From NCBI GenBank assembly GCA_933228675.1, contig OW121741.1, forward strand, positions 73,668,629-73,732,628: DNA of 64,000 bases, in the 5' to 3' direction. Position 1 is the stretch's first letter. Each line of letters starts with the position of its first letter. The position numbers and the translations under genes are program-made. This document shows, piece after piece, positions 54,563 to 64,000 of the stretch. The notes below the pieces were generated by a model. The model did not search any database and was not told the DNA's origin. It saw only the letters and a list, made by a program, of their open reading frames with translations. The stretch is from Stomorhina lunata (lineage: Eukaryota; Arthropoda; Insecta; Diptera; Rhiniidae).

Positions 54563-56030
54563 TAAGGGATACATTGAAATCAGTTTTTTTAAATGACGAC
54601 TACTTAGTCGAATTGACACAATATTTGTATACGAAACATCTTAATTTAATCTATGGCATTACAAACTGTTCCGGTTTCAGAAATCAATAAACTATATATA
54701 CGGTAATATACTAATGTTATATATTATATACTGTGGGGATTACCCTGAAATCGGATCATCATAATTTTTATATAGTAGTATACCAATATAATATATAATA
54801 GGGGATACCCTAAAATCGGCTAATTTTTCGAAAGTGACAACCGGCTAGTCGGATTTAGACAGTAAATGTCCATATAAAACCATTATCAAATTTTTCGCAC
54901 CGGGATCGGTTCAGATTTTACGGATCATCATACTTTTTATATAGTATAATATATAATAGGGGATACCCTGAAATCGGCTAATTTTTCGAAAGTGACAACC
55001 AGCTAGTCGGATTAAGACAGTTAATGTCCATATAAAACCATTATCAAATTTTTCGCACCGGGATCGGTTCAGATTTTACGGATCATCATACTTTTTATAT
55101 AGTATAATATATAATAGGGGATACCCTGAAATCGGCTAATTTCTCGAAAGTGACAACCGGCTAGTCGGATTTAGACAGTTAATGTCCATATAAAACCATT
55201 ATCAAATTTTTCGCACCGGGATCGGTTCAGATTTTACGGATCATCATACTTTTTATATAGTATAATATATAATAGGGGATACCCTGAAATCGGCTAATTT
55301 CTCGAAAGTGACAACCGGCTAGTCGGATTTAGACAGTTAATGTCCATATAAAACCATTATCAAATTTTTCGCACCGGGATCGGTTCAGATTTTACGGATC
55401 ATCATACTTTTTATATAGTATAATATATAATAGGGGATACCCTGAAATCGGCTAATTTTTCGAAAGTGACAACCAGCTAGTCGGATTTAGACAGTAAATG
55501 TCCATATAAAACCATTATCAAATTTTTCGCACCGGGATCGGTTCAGATTTTACGGATCATCATACTTTTTATATAGTATAATATATAATAGGGGATACCC
55601 TGAAATCGGCTAATTTTTCGAAAGTGACAACCAGCTAGTCGGATTTAGACAGTAAATGTCCATATAAAACCATTATCAAATTTTTCGCACCGGGATCGGT
55701 TCAGATTTTACGGATCATCATACTTTTTATATAGTATAATATATAATAGGGGATACCCTGAAATCGGCTAATTTCTCGAAAGTGACAACCGGCTAGTCGG
55801 ATTTAGACAGTTAATGTCCATATAAAACCATTATCAAATTTTTCGCACCGGGATCGGTTCAGATTTTACGGATCATCATACTTTTTATATAGTATAATAT
55901 ATAATAGGGGATACCCTGAAATCGGCTAATTTCTCGAAAGTGACAACCGCATAGTCGGATTTAGACAATAATTGTCCACATAATTGCATCATTAAATTTT
56001 TCGCACCGCTAGCTATTCTGAATCAAGGGA
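54563..56030. repeat. 158-bp satellite array
   Basis: GGGGATACCCT starts recur at 54801, 54959, 55117, 55275, 55433, 55591, 55749 and 55907, seven intervals of exactly 158 bp. Each unit holds AAATCGGCTAATTT, AAGTGACAACC, GTCGGAT, CGCACCGGGATCGGTTCAGA and TATATAGTATAATATATAAT. The units at the edges (54563-54700, a truncated one near 54730, and the last one after 55907) are strongly diverged, while the core units differ at only a few positions. Confidence 0.95.
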
Positions 56031-56543
56031 TCAGCAAACTATATACATTAACTTTTGTATTCTATACCCACTTAAAGCTAATTTAAAAACAGTAACAACT
56101 GTATAATTATGTTAAGACGAAATTTTATTACAAAAAATTATTTTTCTGACGGGTTTCATCTATTTATATATTAAATAAATGTTCTTCATTTTCAGTATCA
56201 TATTCTTAAAAAAGTAAGTACACAGTTTTTTGTGATCCCCTATACGATTTTCGGTTGCAAAAATTGGTAAAATAGTACTTTTTTTTCATTTTTCCCTTTT
56301 TGCAACCATTCACAATAACATTAAAAAAGTGTGATAAAAAAGTGTGATTTCTTCACGCGCGTAAAAATTTGTTTCTTTCGTCTAGTCTTCTTCTAGATTT
56401 ACCGGCAACTGACATTTTCAATTTTAGCTATCACTTCACTTTGAATGATACAGGGAAGAAGAGAAATTTTGTTTTCAATTAGAGTCCATAGTTGATGAGG
56501 TGTAATTAACGGCTTTAAAATCATTTGGTTAACATTTACATTA

Positions 56544-56690
56544 TGTTTGTTCCCGTACTCTAACGAAACTACCCAAACTTACTCAAACTTGTTCCCGTAC
56601 AAAATTTTCAATACAAATTGTTGTTTTTTGAGTAATTTCTGACAACTTCGGACTGTTTTGGGTTGTTTCGTTAGAGTACGGGAACAAACA
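56544..56690. mobile_element. 147-bp MITE with TA borders
   Basis: TGTTTGTTCCCGTACTCTAA on the left is mirrored on the right by the inverted TTAGAGTACGGGAACAAACA, and the match continues to about 34 bp. TA borders stand at 56542-56543 and 56691-56692. An extra internal copy of GTTCCCGTAC lies at about 56590. Confidence 0.85.
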
Positions 56691-56694
56691 TATT

Positions 56695-57480
56695 ATGTGT
56701 GTTTGTTTTAAAGAATTTAATATTTTTTATTTTGAGTTTTGGGTAAACTAAGGACTTTCAGTAATATTTTATGCAAAGTATAGAGCATGAGATAATAATA
56801 ACAAGGAAGTTTCATTCCATCCCTTCAAAATTATTTTGAAGTTTATTAGGTTTTTGAAGTTTGATATTTGAAAACAATTGAAAGAAAAACGTTGCCACAT
56901 TAAGAAAAGGGGTACATAATACATTGGGATTAATTATCAAAAATGTGTAATTTTGAAGTTAAGCATATAATGAAGGCATTCAATATTAAAGAAATATAGT
57001 TGAAACAAATTGTATGCTTATTTATTGAAGCTTTTTCGTGAATATTCGTAAGTTTTTTATGCATAAAGACATATATACTTGCATAAATTTTGTCATCATA
57101 AAATATTAGAAAAGTTGGATTGTCGGCAAAAATATGGTAGCACAAACTTTTACTATCCTAACAAAAGTCAGAAAGTTATCATGGCGACAAAAAGAGAGAA
57201 TGGAACAACCTTCAGAATTATTAAATCATGGTATAGAGTAAACGAACGGATCTATTAAGAGACATTGCCAACAAGAGGCAAACTAAACCCCGAATAAAAA
57301 ATAGGTTATGAAATACTTGCATATGTATGTATGTATTTAAAAATTGGGGTCTAGATCAGGGAGAGCACCATTTAATTTTTCCTATCACTAGTGATAAAAG
57401 TAGTTGTTGTAATACATATTAATTGTTGTGCTGCCCTTCACTGGTGTAGATAGAGAATTAAGTAGTCCAGCATTTAAGAC
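56695..57480. other. Intergenic AT-rich DNA
   Basis: No gene or repeat border was supported. Confidence 0.4.
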
Positions 57481-57600
57481 ATGTTACAACAAATAACAGA
57501 CATGTTACAACAGATGACAGATATGTTACAACAGATAACAGACATGTTACAACAGAGAGCAGACATGTTACAAAAGATAACAGACATGTTACACGAAATT
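57479..57600. repeat. 21-bp minisatellite, six units
   Basis: ATGTTACAACAGATAACAGAC-type units start at 57481, 57502, 57523, 57544, 57565 and 57586, a fixed 21-bp period with single-base variants. Confidence 0.95.
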
Positions 57601-57654
57601 TAACCGTCTAAAATAAAATGCAATGCCAGAGTACGCTGAATTCAATTGTACTGA

Positions 57655-58070
57655 CCGTTTTTTTTTTTTGTTAGCTCTAGTTTTCGAGATATAGCGTTAT
57701 TAAAAACTGGAGGTTGCCCAATAAATATTCGCGTAACTCGAAAACTGTTTATTTTCTTGAACTAAAAAAATCGAAATTCGGCAACAAAATTATCTTTCAG
57801 AAACACTAATTAGTTTCGGAAATAGATTTTTCAAAAATCATTTTTTCTTTGAAAATGGAAATTTTTGTGAATTAAAAAAAATTTTTGCAACCAAAAAATT
57901 TATTTTGCAAACGACTGTCGGTTTGAAAAAAATAATAAGTGTCAAATATCGATTTTTTTACTTAGTTCAAAAAATAAACAGTTTCCGAGTTACGCGAATA
58001 TTTATTGCGCAACCTATAACGGAGGAAGGCTATATCTCGAAAACTGGAGCTAACCTAAAAAAATCGTTAA
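57655..58070. mobile_element. Foldback-type inverted repeat, arms about 125 bp
   Basis: GTTAGCTCTAGTTTTCGAGA (57670) and AATAAATATTCGCGTAACTC (57720) are both found inverted at the right (CTCGAAAACTGGAGCTAAC near 58036-58054 and GAGTTACGCGAATATTTATT near 57980-57999), in mirrored order. The loop region of about 150 bp holds poly-A/T runs. It lies 3' of the CHL1 homologue. Confidence 0.85.
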
Positions 58071-58371
58071 GCTCTATTAAATTTAGCATACTCAATTTAT
58101 CTTTACCCACAAGGTACAATGTAATTGAAGTAAATTAGGAAGCCAGTGCAATACATTTTTGAAAATATTTTTTTAATATTAAATAAAATGTTTAATATCT
58201 CATTACATTAAAAAACAAATTCCGCTCGGAATTGAAAAGATTTCTTGGTTAAATTCCGATCAAAACATTTTATTTTATAGCGCCATCACCATGCGCTTTA
58301 TTAGTGACATACACTTATGTAAAACTTTTTAATAAAATTTAAATTGTTAATAAATAAAATTAAAAAAAAAA

Positions 58372-58377
58372 TTTATT
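58372..58377 (-). terminator. DDX11: Possible poly(A) signal of the helicase gene
   Basis: AATAAA on the minus strand, about 117 bp past the stop codon. Position and motif fit; use is inferred. Confidence 0.5.
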
Positions 58378-58493
58378 CTTAAAATTAAAGAAATACATAC
58401 AATATACAAAAGTATAAAAGATTACATTTCATTAACAATAATAAAGTAGGTATAAATATCATATAAAAATTCGAATAAAAAAATAGGAAAGGT

Positions 58494-59168
58494 TCATGGT
58501 TTTTTCTGTTTAAAAAACTTAGCAGTACCACCCTGAACCTGGCCATAATTCGAGGCAATTTTTATGTGTCTCGAAATCCATTGCGGCAGTTTTCGCTGTA
58601 TATTATCACGGGCATAACGTTCATCCAACAAATAAACACAGGCATAATCACGAATATGACGGACGGAACGGCCAATACACTGATTAACTGCTTTCATACA
58701 AAGATTCTCGTAATATTCTGAACCGGAACCAGATCCCAAAGTAGAATCTAAATAGGACATACGTTCTTGAAGCTCTGGCGAATTGCGATTGGGATATGGC
58801 ATGCCAACAACTATAACACCGCGTCCCAAATCATCGGCGAAATTAAGACCCTCACTCAGTTTAGCACCCACTACACTGAGTAACAAGGCACCGCCTTGAT
58901 TCTGCTTTATAGCCTTAGCATAATCATTTAATAGTTGTTCCACGGTTTGGCTGGTTTCCGCAGCTCCACCGCCATAAGCACTGTCGTTGCTTGTGATGTT
59001 ACGTGGTTCTTTGAAAATTCTTTTCTTATTAGATATTCTTTGTAGAACACCACTTTTTTGTAGTTGTCCATAGACAGTGTCCAAATAATCATAGGAAGGC
59101 AGAAAACATACTAAGCCTGCTGGTACCACATTGCATAAATTTTCGAGAACAATGCAAAGATCGGATAA
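58494..59168 (-). CDS. DDX11: Helicase exon 3
   Basis: The acceptor TTAAAACAG follows a 66-bp intron; LSDLCIVLENLCNVVPAGLV leads into the second RecA-like domain with SVVGAKLSEGLNFADDLGRG and motif VI. The stop is TAA after FFKQKKP. Confidence 0.95.
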   Translation of the reverse strand, partial: LSDLCIVLENLCNVVPAGLVCFLPSYDYLDTVYGQLQKSGVLQRISNKKRIFKEPRNITSNDSAYGGGAAETSQTVEQLLNDYAKAIKQNQGGALLLSVVGAKLSEGLNFADDLGRGVIVVGMPYPNRNSPELQERMSYLDSTLGSGSGSEYYENLCMKAVNQCIGRSVRHIRDYACVYLLDERYARDNIQRKLPQWISRHIKIASNYGQVQGGTAKFFKQKKP

Positions 59169-62100
59169 CTGTTTTAAGAAACGTTAACAAAATTATAATT
59201 AGATTTTTTTCAGATTTCTTGTGTTTTAAATTACCATTTCCGGAGATGATCTTTGGGCATAATTAAAACATAAATTTTTTCCTCTAGGTCCTTTTGTTAC
59301 CACAAATGGCAGTACAGCATCAACTGGCACTACATGATCGTAAAAACGTAACTTTACACGTTCGGGACACGAATGGAAAAGTTGTTCGGTTAACTCAGCA
59401 GTAGGCTGCATAGTTCCTCCAGCAACAATGACCTAAAAATATTAATTTGACCAAATAAATTTATCTTATACCTTTTAAAATTTTAATAAATTGATAATGG
59501 TATTACAATGTAATAATAGGGCTGACAAGTTTGACAGCTGTTGAACTGTTAAATAAAAAAATGGATAAAAAGGAATGTCGTTTTTTGTAAAAAAAAATAC
59601 TGTTAAAGCCAAGACTTGGCATTAAACATTACTCAGAATAATCGACCTTTGCACAGTGGGATGGTTTAAAAATAAAATGGAAATAATTCTGTAACTTCTA
59701 AACCGTTGGGCGGTTTTATGTGGATATAGCAGAAGTGTTGGGGAGCTTAAGTTTTGAACCTGGAGAGCCTAGATTGTTCTGGGGCGGCACAATCGGCCCC
59801 AGTAAAGTAAAGCTTTTAATACATTTCTTGCTCGTAAAATATTTAAAATTTTGTACTTTTTTAGAAATGATTAAATAAAAAAAAAAAAAACAGTTTAAAT
59901 ATAAATAAGGTATTCAAAAATTGAAAATTTTATTTTTTGAAGTCGAATATCTTTTAAACCGTAAGAGATAGCATAGGTATGTAGCGATGTTTGTAGATCT
60001 CGACATATGTATATGTTATATGGCATGATTTTTTAAATCGATTGGGAATTGACAATTATATATTGTTTTAAGTGTAAGTCCGAGGTGCCCTACTCTGGGG
60101 GCCGATTGTACCGCCCCAGAACAATCTAGGCTCTCCAAAAAACTTAAGCCCCCCAACATTCTGCCTAACGGTATAGAAGTTACAGAATTATTTTTTTCAT
60201 TCTATTTTTAAACCATCCCATTGTGCTTTGTGAAGTGGTTTGATATGTTAGACGAGTCACGAAATAATTTTGGATCACCATAAAGTGAAGTTGATCATGA
60301 GAACTTAGACTCATGGAACTTGTTCTACATATTGTGAGTGTTTTGAGTAGGTATTGCGTACTGACAACCGGCCAAAAACTAACTGATATCTGTAGGTTAG
60401 GTTAGAAAGGTTTTGTCAAATGATACTTTCACTCGGAGAGCTTTGGAGTCCAATGTGATCTTTCAACGAAAGAGAATAATAGTAAATGAAGAAGGCTAGA
60501 GACTGAAAAAGAATATGAAAAGAAAGTAATAATATTAAACGTTATGAATTTAGCGACTTAGACATTAAGTCGCTAAATTAAGCCGAGTCCAGTTATAAAA
60601 CCTACAAGATCAATCAGATTGCACTGATGTATGTCCAGAAGTTCATCGTGAAATCTATTGCCTAGATGTCAAAGCCTCTGATTCGAGAGCAATTGACAGT
60701 GACAGAGGATGTGTTCCTCCGATTCGGACGGGTCCTCATCTAAACATGGTCCATAACGCTACCATTCCACCTGTTTAGCCTATAGTTAAGGGTACGGTAT
60801 CCTGTTAGTATGCCTATACATCTTCTTAAATTTGACCTATCAGAGTTTTGGTTCCGCTAATATCCGGTTTAGGTCATAAAGCCCTAAAACTACTGTAGGC
60901 TAACATATTATCAGAAGTCTTTGTTTGATAACTAAAGATATAGCAACAAATTACAATACTTCTTTATTGAGAACACGTAAAAAACCTTTGTTAATAAATG
61001 AGATCGAGGCCCTATGCTCCACTGGGAGTCAAGGATAACAGAAGAAGAATACAAGAAATCATATTTACCGCTCTTGCTTCTTCAACAATATCCTGAAAAT
61101 GTGCTCCAGGGTTCAGCAAAATATATTTAAAGCTTGTTTGAGATTCATAATTTTTTACAGATTCATCAGCGATATTTATTAAGATTCTACCATCATCTGC
61201 CTTTTCGCATAAGGCTTCTAAAAATGACATTAACGGCCTAATAGGTGATGTTATTGGAAATAAAATTTTATCCTTAACCGGCTCCTTTAATTCCGCATTT
61301 GTATTCACTTCCTCCAATTTAGTTTTAGACAATTTCTGTTGTTTTTCCGTGTGGTCCTTTTGTAAGCGTTGTAGCAGCCCTACGGCAGCGGATTTACCAC
61401 TAGATGGCGGTTGATTTTCATTTGGATCAGGTAGAGCCGTCATACGTTTGGCAAAACCCTGAAGTTTTTGGGCAAAACGGGTATTCTCACAGAATTGGAG
61501 CAATTTATATAGATCGATATTAAAGAAATCTCCTTCCGACATCAATTCATATGTACAAAGAAGTCTAAATGAAGAAACCTTAGTTATATCCTTAGCAGTA
61601 GGAGTTTTTAGGATTTTTACTAATCTCTTGATGACAAACAACAATTGATTGATGGACAGCAAATTAGAGGAATTAAAACGTGAAGCGTATTTCATTTTAT
61701 AGGCCAATATTTGTTGATGTGAAATTTGCAGTTGCTGAAGGTTTAATTCACAGCTATACATTTGCGATATGGTATCCAAGAGATTATGAGCTTCATCTAT
61801 TACTACAACAGAACCTTTAAGATCTATGCCACTTTGTTGACGAGTGCGTTTGTGAAGAAGAATTTGGTAGGGCAACATAACAATTTGAGCTAATTGTGTG
61901 GCATTTCTAGCAGCATAATAAGGACAGGCTTGTAGTTGTTCTCCCTCTGTTACCAGATCTTCAATATCTAGTATATCCCCCAGCGACAGATCACTTAGAT
62001 CCTGAACTAATGATTGAGTTTTAAATTCACATTTCGTTATAGCATTTAAGCCAGTATTTTGTGTTATTCTGGCTTTCTTCTGGATACAACCTTCCGGATC

Positions 62101-62901
62101 ACAAGACGTTGTTTTAACATTGCTTTTTGATGACTCTTTAGCCATGTCCAAACATTTTTCGTTAATTAGGGCGGTATTATTTAATTTGCGCAATTGTTTG
62201 TGTATACAAAGTTGCTGCCGAGAAGCTAAGGAAATACAGCGAACACGTTCGCCATAGACGGTGCGTTTTATTTCGCGCACAACCTGAGCCAATTGAGTAT
62301 GAGTACGACTACAAAAAAATATTTGAACATCGCTAAACTTCTCACGCTTTTCCCCCAAATCCAAAGATTCGTCTATTTCAGATGAATTATAATCATCTAA
62401 TAAAATATCAACTTCATCCTGCAAATCGTTTGCATTGCTTTCATCAGCTCTATTTACCTTAAGGACCTTGGAACGTTTTTGCTTCAATTGTTTTTGTTTA
62501 TTCCTAATCTCGTCCAATCTTTCCTCATACTCATCTAACATTTTCTTTAAATCCTTTAATTCTATCAACTCCTGTTTCTGCTGTGATGTTTTGGAATGCA
62601 TTGTTATCCAATCGGTGACCTCTTGAGATTCTTTTTCCAGTTTCAAAACTTCCTTTTGAACTTGATCTAAACGTTGTTGCAACTCTTTCCTCACCAGCTG
62701 TTCATGGTCTTCTAACCATTTGAGGGCGGCGCATGTGAGTGTTAATGACTTCCCCGTCCCAGTTGGACTTTCAAAAACTCCTATTTCCTTGTTCTCCAAT
62801 ACCTTATACAATTCCTCCATTAATTGTTGTTGTATCGAGTACGGGGTAAATGGAAAGTTAAAGTCCGTGGGACATGATAATACTGATTTGGGTGAATACA
62901 T
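58494..62901 (-). CDS. DDX11: DDX11/CHL1-type iron-sulfur DNA helicase, three exons
   Basis: Exons 62901-61069, 59432-59235 and 59168-58494 join, all in phase 0, into 901 residues, close to the family's usual length. This superfamily-2 helicase unwinds DNA 5' to 3' using ATP and in eukaryotes acts in sister-chromatid cohesion and fork processing. The Walker A is ESPTGTGKS (44-52), the Walker B/DEAH box VIDEAHN (368-373), and motif VI QCIGRSVRH (840-848). Four Cys, at 232, 250, 291 and 326, have spacings (18 and 35 between the outer pairs) matching the Fe-S cluster ligands of DDX11. Residues 70-190 form a charged coiled-coil-like insert. MYSPKSV was chosen as start because it directly precedes the FPFTPYSIQ Q-motif region; an in-frame Met 23 residues upstream (62970) is possible. 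Confidence 0.95.
59235..59432 (-). CDS. DDX11: Helicase exon 2
   Basis: The acceptor TATTTTTAG leads into VIVAGGTMQPTAELTEQLF, a helicase family motif, and runs to SSPEM at an ATG|GTAATT donor. 66 codons, phase 0 at both ends. Confidence 0.94.
59652..60225. mobile_element. Transib-like non-autonomous element in helicase intron 1
   Basis: The left end CACAGTGGGATGGTTTAAAA and the right end, reverse-complemented CACAATGGGATGGTTTAAAA, begin inverted repeats that continue, with small indels, for about 140-160 bp and include AGAGCCTAGATTGTTCTGGG on both sides. The 5-bp string CTTTG lies on both sides (59647-59651 and 60226-60230). A CAC(A/T)RTG-type start plus a 5-bp duplication is the pattern of Transib elements, the family related to RAG1. 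It is 574 bp without coding capacity. Confidence 0.8.
60390..61060. repeat. Dispersed retroposon-like repeat in helicase intron 1
   Basis: GGTTAGGTTAG and TTTCACTCGGAGAGC near 60395-60440 and GAGGCCCTATGCTCCACTGG near 61008-61028 are both shared with the locus at 47893-48115. The right end comes within about 10-50 bp of the exon 1 donor. Confidence 0.55.
61069..62901 (-). CDS. DDX11: Helicase exon 1
   Basis: 611 codons with the Q motif, Walker A, Fe-S cysteines and DEAH box, ending EEARA at a GCG|GTAAAT donor. The open frame continues past the donor as intron sequence. Confidence 0.95.
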
Positions 62902-63320
62902 GTTGGGAGTATTTCTTGGAATTGAATTTGTAACAAATATTAGCTTAACATAATAACGTTTGTAAAACAAAACAATAAATCAAAATAAAACTTTTAACAC
63001 AAAAAAAGAAAACAAGAAAGAAAAGGCGGGTAAAACTAGTGATGTTAACAAAACAAAACGTCGAAAGCACCAAATCGTTATAAATAAAATAGTATTATTC
63101 AGGGTATGTGATGAAAATCGACCATTTTGAAATCGTTTGATTTCAGATATATTTTTGAGATAATTTTCGTTTATTTAAAAAAAAAAATTCAAACCAAAAG
63201 AAATGTAAGATATCAGTCAAAAGGATTAAATCTTAAATTTTATTTTTTTTTTTTTGGAAATTGAAAACGATCGATTTCCATCACATACCTGATTGAAATA
63301 AATATACAGTTTTATTAAAG
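62902..63320. promoter_or_regulatory. DDX11: 5' flank of the helicase gene
   Basis: Promoter presumed by position only; no TATA box or initiator is obvious. It contains long A and T runs. Confidence 0.3.
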
Positions 63321-64000
63321 ACAAGTAAGAAAGTGCTATAGTCGGTCAAGCGCGACCATGCGATACCCTTCACCACTAAGGTCAAAGGTGTTCTTTTTCC
63401 TGTATAAAGACAAATATTTGCTAAATTTTGCCATCATACAAACATTTTCTTAAAACGTATATATTTAAGCTGTTTCCATCATTTTGACTTACATATATGA
63501 GAGCTAGGGTCAAATATGGACCGATTATCTCGAAATTTGGCAAATTAATTACAGTTGTTACAAAAATTATGTTTGCAAAAAATAAACTTAAGGTTTTTAT
63601 TATCATCAGATTTACGATCGTTTTAGTGATTTTTGTCTCATTTACCGCGTTTTGACAGAAGATTTTGTATGGGAGCTATGGTCAAATGTGGACCGATTTC
63701 AACGAAATTTCGTACAGTGATTTAAGTAAGAAAAAATTTATATTTGTGGCCAATATATCTATTCCGGGAAGTGGGACCTATGGGAGGCACCATAAATAAT
63801 GGACCGATTTTGACTAATTTCAATAACCATGGTGATATTATCCAAAAAATTATCTGTGCCAAATTTCATCGAATTATCTTTAGAATTGCGACTTGTAGTT
63901 TGATTACAAGGTTTACATGGGGGTCCAGCCAGCCAGCCAGACGAACGGACATCGCTAAATCTACTGAGAAAGTGGTTCTAAGCCTATTGGTATACTAAAA
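63321..64000 (-). repeat. Interspersed repeat family B, copy 6, cut by the window edge
   Basis: This is the most complete copy. It starts ACAAGTAAGAAAGTGCTATA followed by GTCGGTCAAGCGCGACC, continues with AGGTCAAAGGTG, GAGCTAGGGTCAAATATGGA, GGAGCTATGGTCAAATGTGG, GGAAGTGGGACCTATGGGAG and GTTTACATGGGGGTCCAGCC, and leaves the window shortly before the expected CCACCTATGGTGG end. A CCAG microrepeat (CCAGCCAGCCAGCCAG) lies at about 63926-63941. Confidence 0.85.

Larger units (their letters stand above)
52111..56356. mobile_element. 4.2-kb block bounded by inverted repeats, holding satellite DNA
   Basis: GTGAAGAAATCACACTTTTT at 52111 continues to TATCATACTTTTTT; the same 34 bp with one difference occur inverted and end at 56356. 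A weaker match (GGGTTGCATAAAG against TGGTTGCAAAAAG) continues inward. Inside lie the 31-bp palindromic array, an inverted Tc1 fragment and the 158-bp satellite. No transposase and no clear target duplication were found, so it may be a large non-autonomous element or a chance pair of repeats. Confidence 0.5.

Noticed and set aside
54412..54690. 92-codon open frame with a hydrophobic start resembling a signal peptide
   Set aside because: It overlaps an inverted Tc1 fragment and the first diverged satellite unit, both of which explain the sequence without a gene.
62435..62953. Plus-strand frames opposite helicase exon 1
   Set aside because: They are antisense shadows of the strongly conserved helicase coding sequence.
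62901..62970. Upstream Met (MFYKRYYVK...) as the helicase start
   Set aside because: The extra 23 residues are unlike the family's N-terminus, whereas the inner Met lies at the usual distance from the FPFTPYSIQ region; not excluded, but less likely.

Overview
The window is eukaryotic and reads as dipteran, most likely a calyptrate or blowfly-like fly. The grounds are short spliced introns with GT..AG borders, very AT-rich non-coding DNA, a dense load of mariner, Tc1, hAT, piggyBac-like, Transib-like and non-LTR elements, and two conserved single-copy genes that give uninterrupted spliced proteins. The family-level guess is an inference from the look of the repeats, not a proof.

Two host genes are supported, both on the minus strand. 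BuGZ/ZNF207 (Bub3-interacting zinc-finger protein) runs from its start codon at 49580 to its stop at 17300. Seven exons join in phase into 541 codons, but introns stretch the gene over 32 kb; intron 5 alone is about 17 kb. Upstream of it lies a DDX11/CHL1-type iron-sulfur DNA helicase (62901 to 58494): three exons, 901 codons. BuGZ acts in kinetochore/spindle assembly and CHL1/DDX11 in sister-chromatid cohesion and replication. The pairing is thematically neat, but I see no evidence that they are co-regulated beyond lying on the same strand.

Region by region: 1-17 kb is a transposon graveyard 3' of BuGZ, with five relics of one mariner-like transposase family, other mariner fragments, a SETMAR-type mariner with TIRs and TA duplication, non-LTR retroposon fragments, a TTAA-flanked MITE family and a 152-bp tandem array. 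17.3-49.6 kb is BuGZ, whose introns hold a hAT element with a perfect 8-bp duplication, a degenerate non-LTR element, a reverse-transcriptase relic split by a TAA-flanked element, a Tc1-like element with internal direct repeats, an unclassified spliced 347-codon transposon-type ORF, a piggyBac-like MITE, and a 5'-truncated but open 762-codon LINE ORF antisense to BuGZ in intron 2. 49.6-58.4 kb is intergenic, with a (TA)n tract, a palindromic 31-bp array and a homogenised 158-bp satellite, both inside a 4.2-kb inverted-repeat-bounded block, and two foldback-type elements. 58.5-62.9 kb is the helicase, with a Transib-like element in intron 1. 63.3-64 kb is a further copy of an interspersed repeat seen at several places in the window.

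The main value of the window is its record of nested insertions: target duplications, empty-site comparisons with paralogous copies, and one restored reading frame can all be read directly. No tRNA, rRNA, CRISPR array or prokaryotic-type system was seen.
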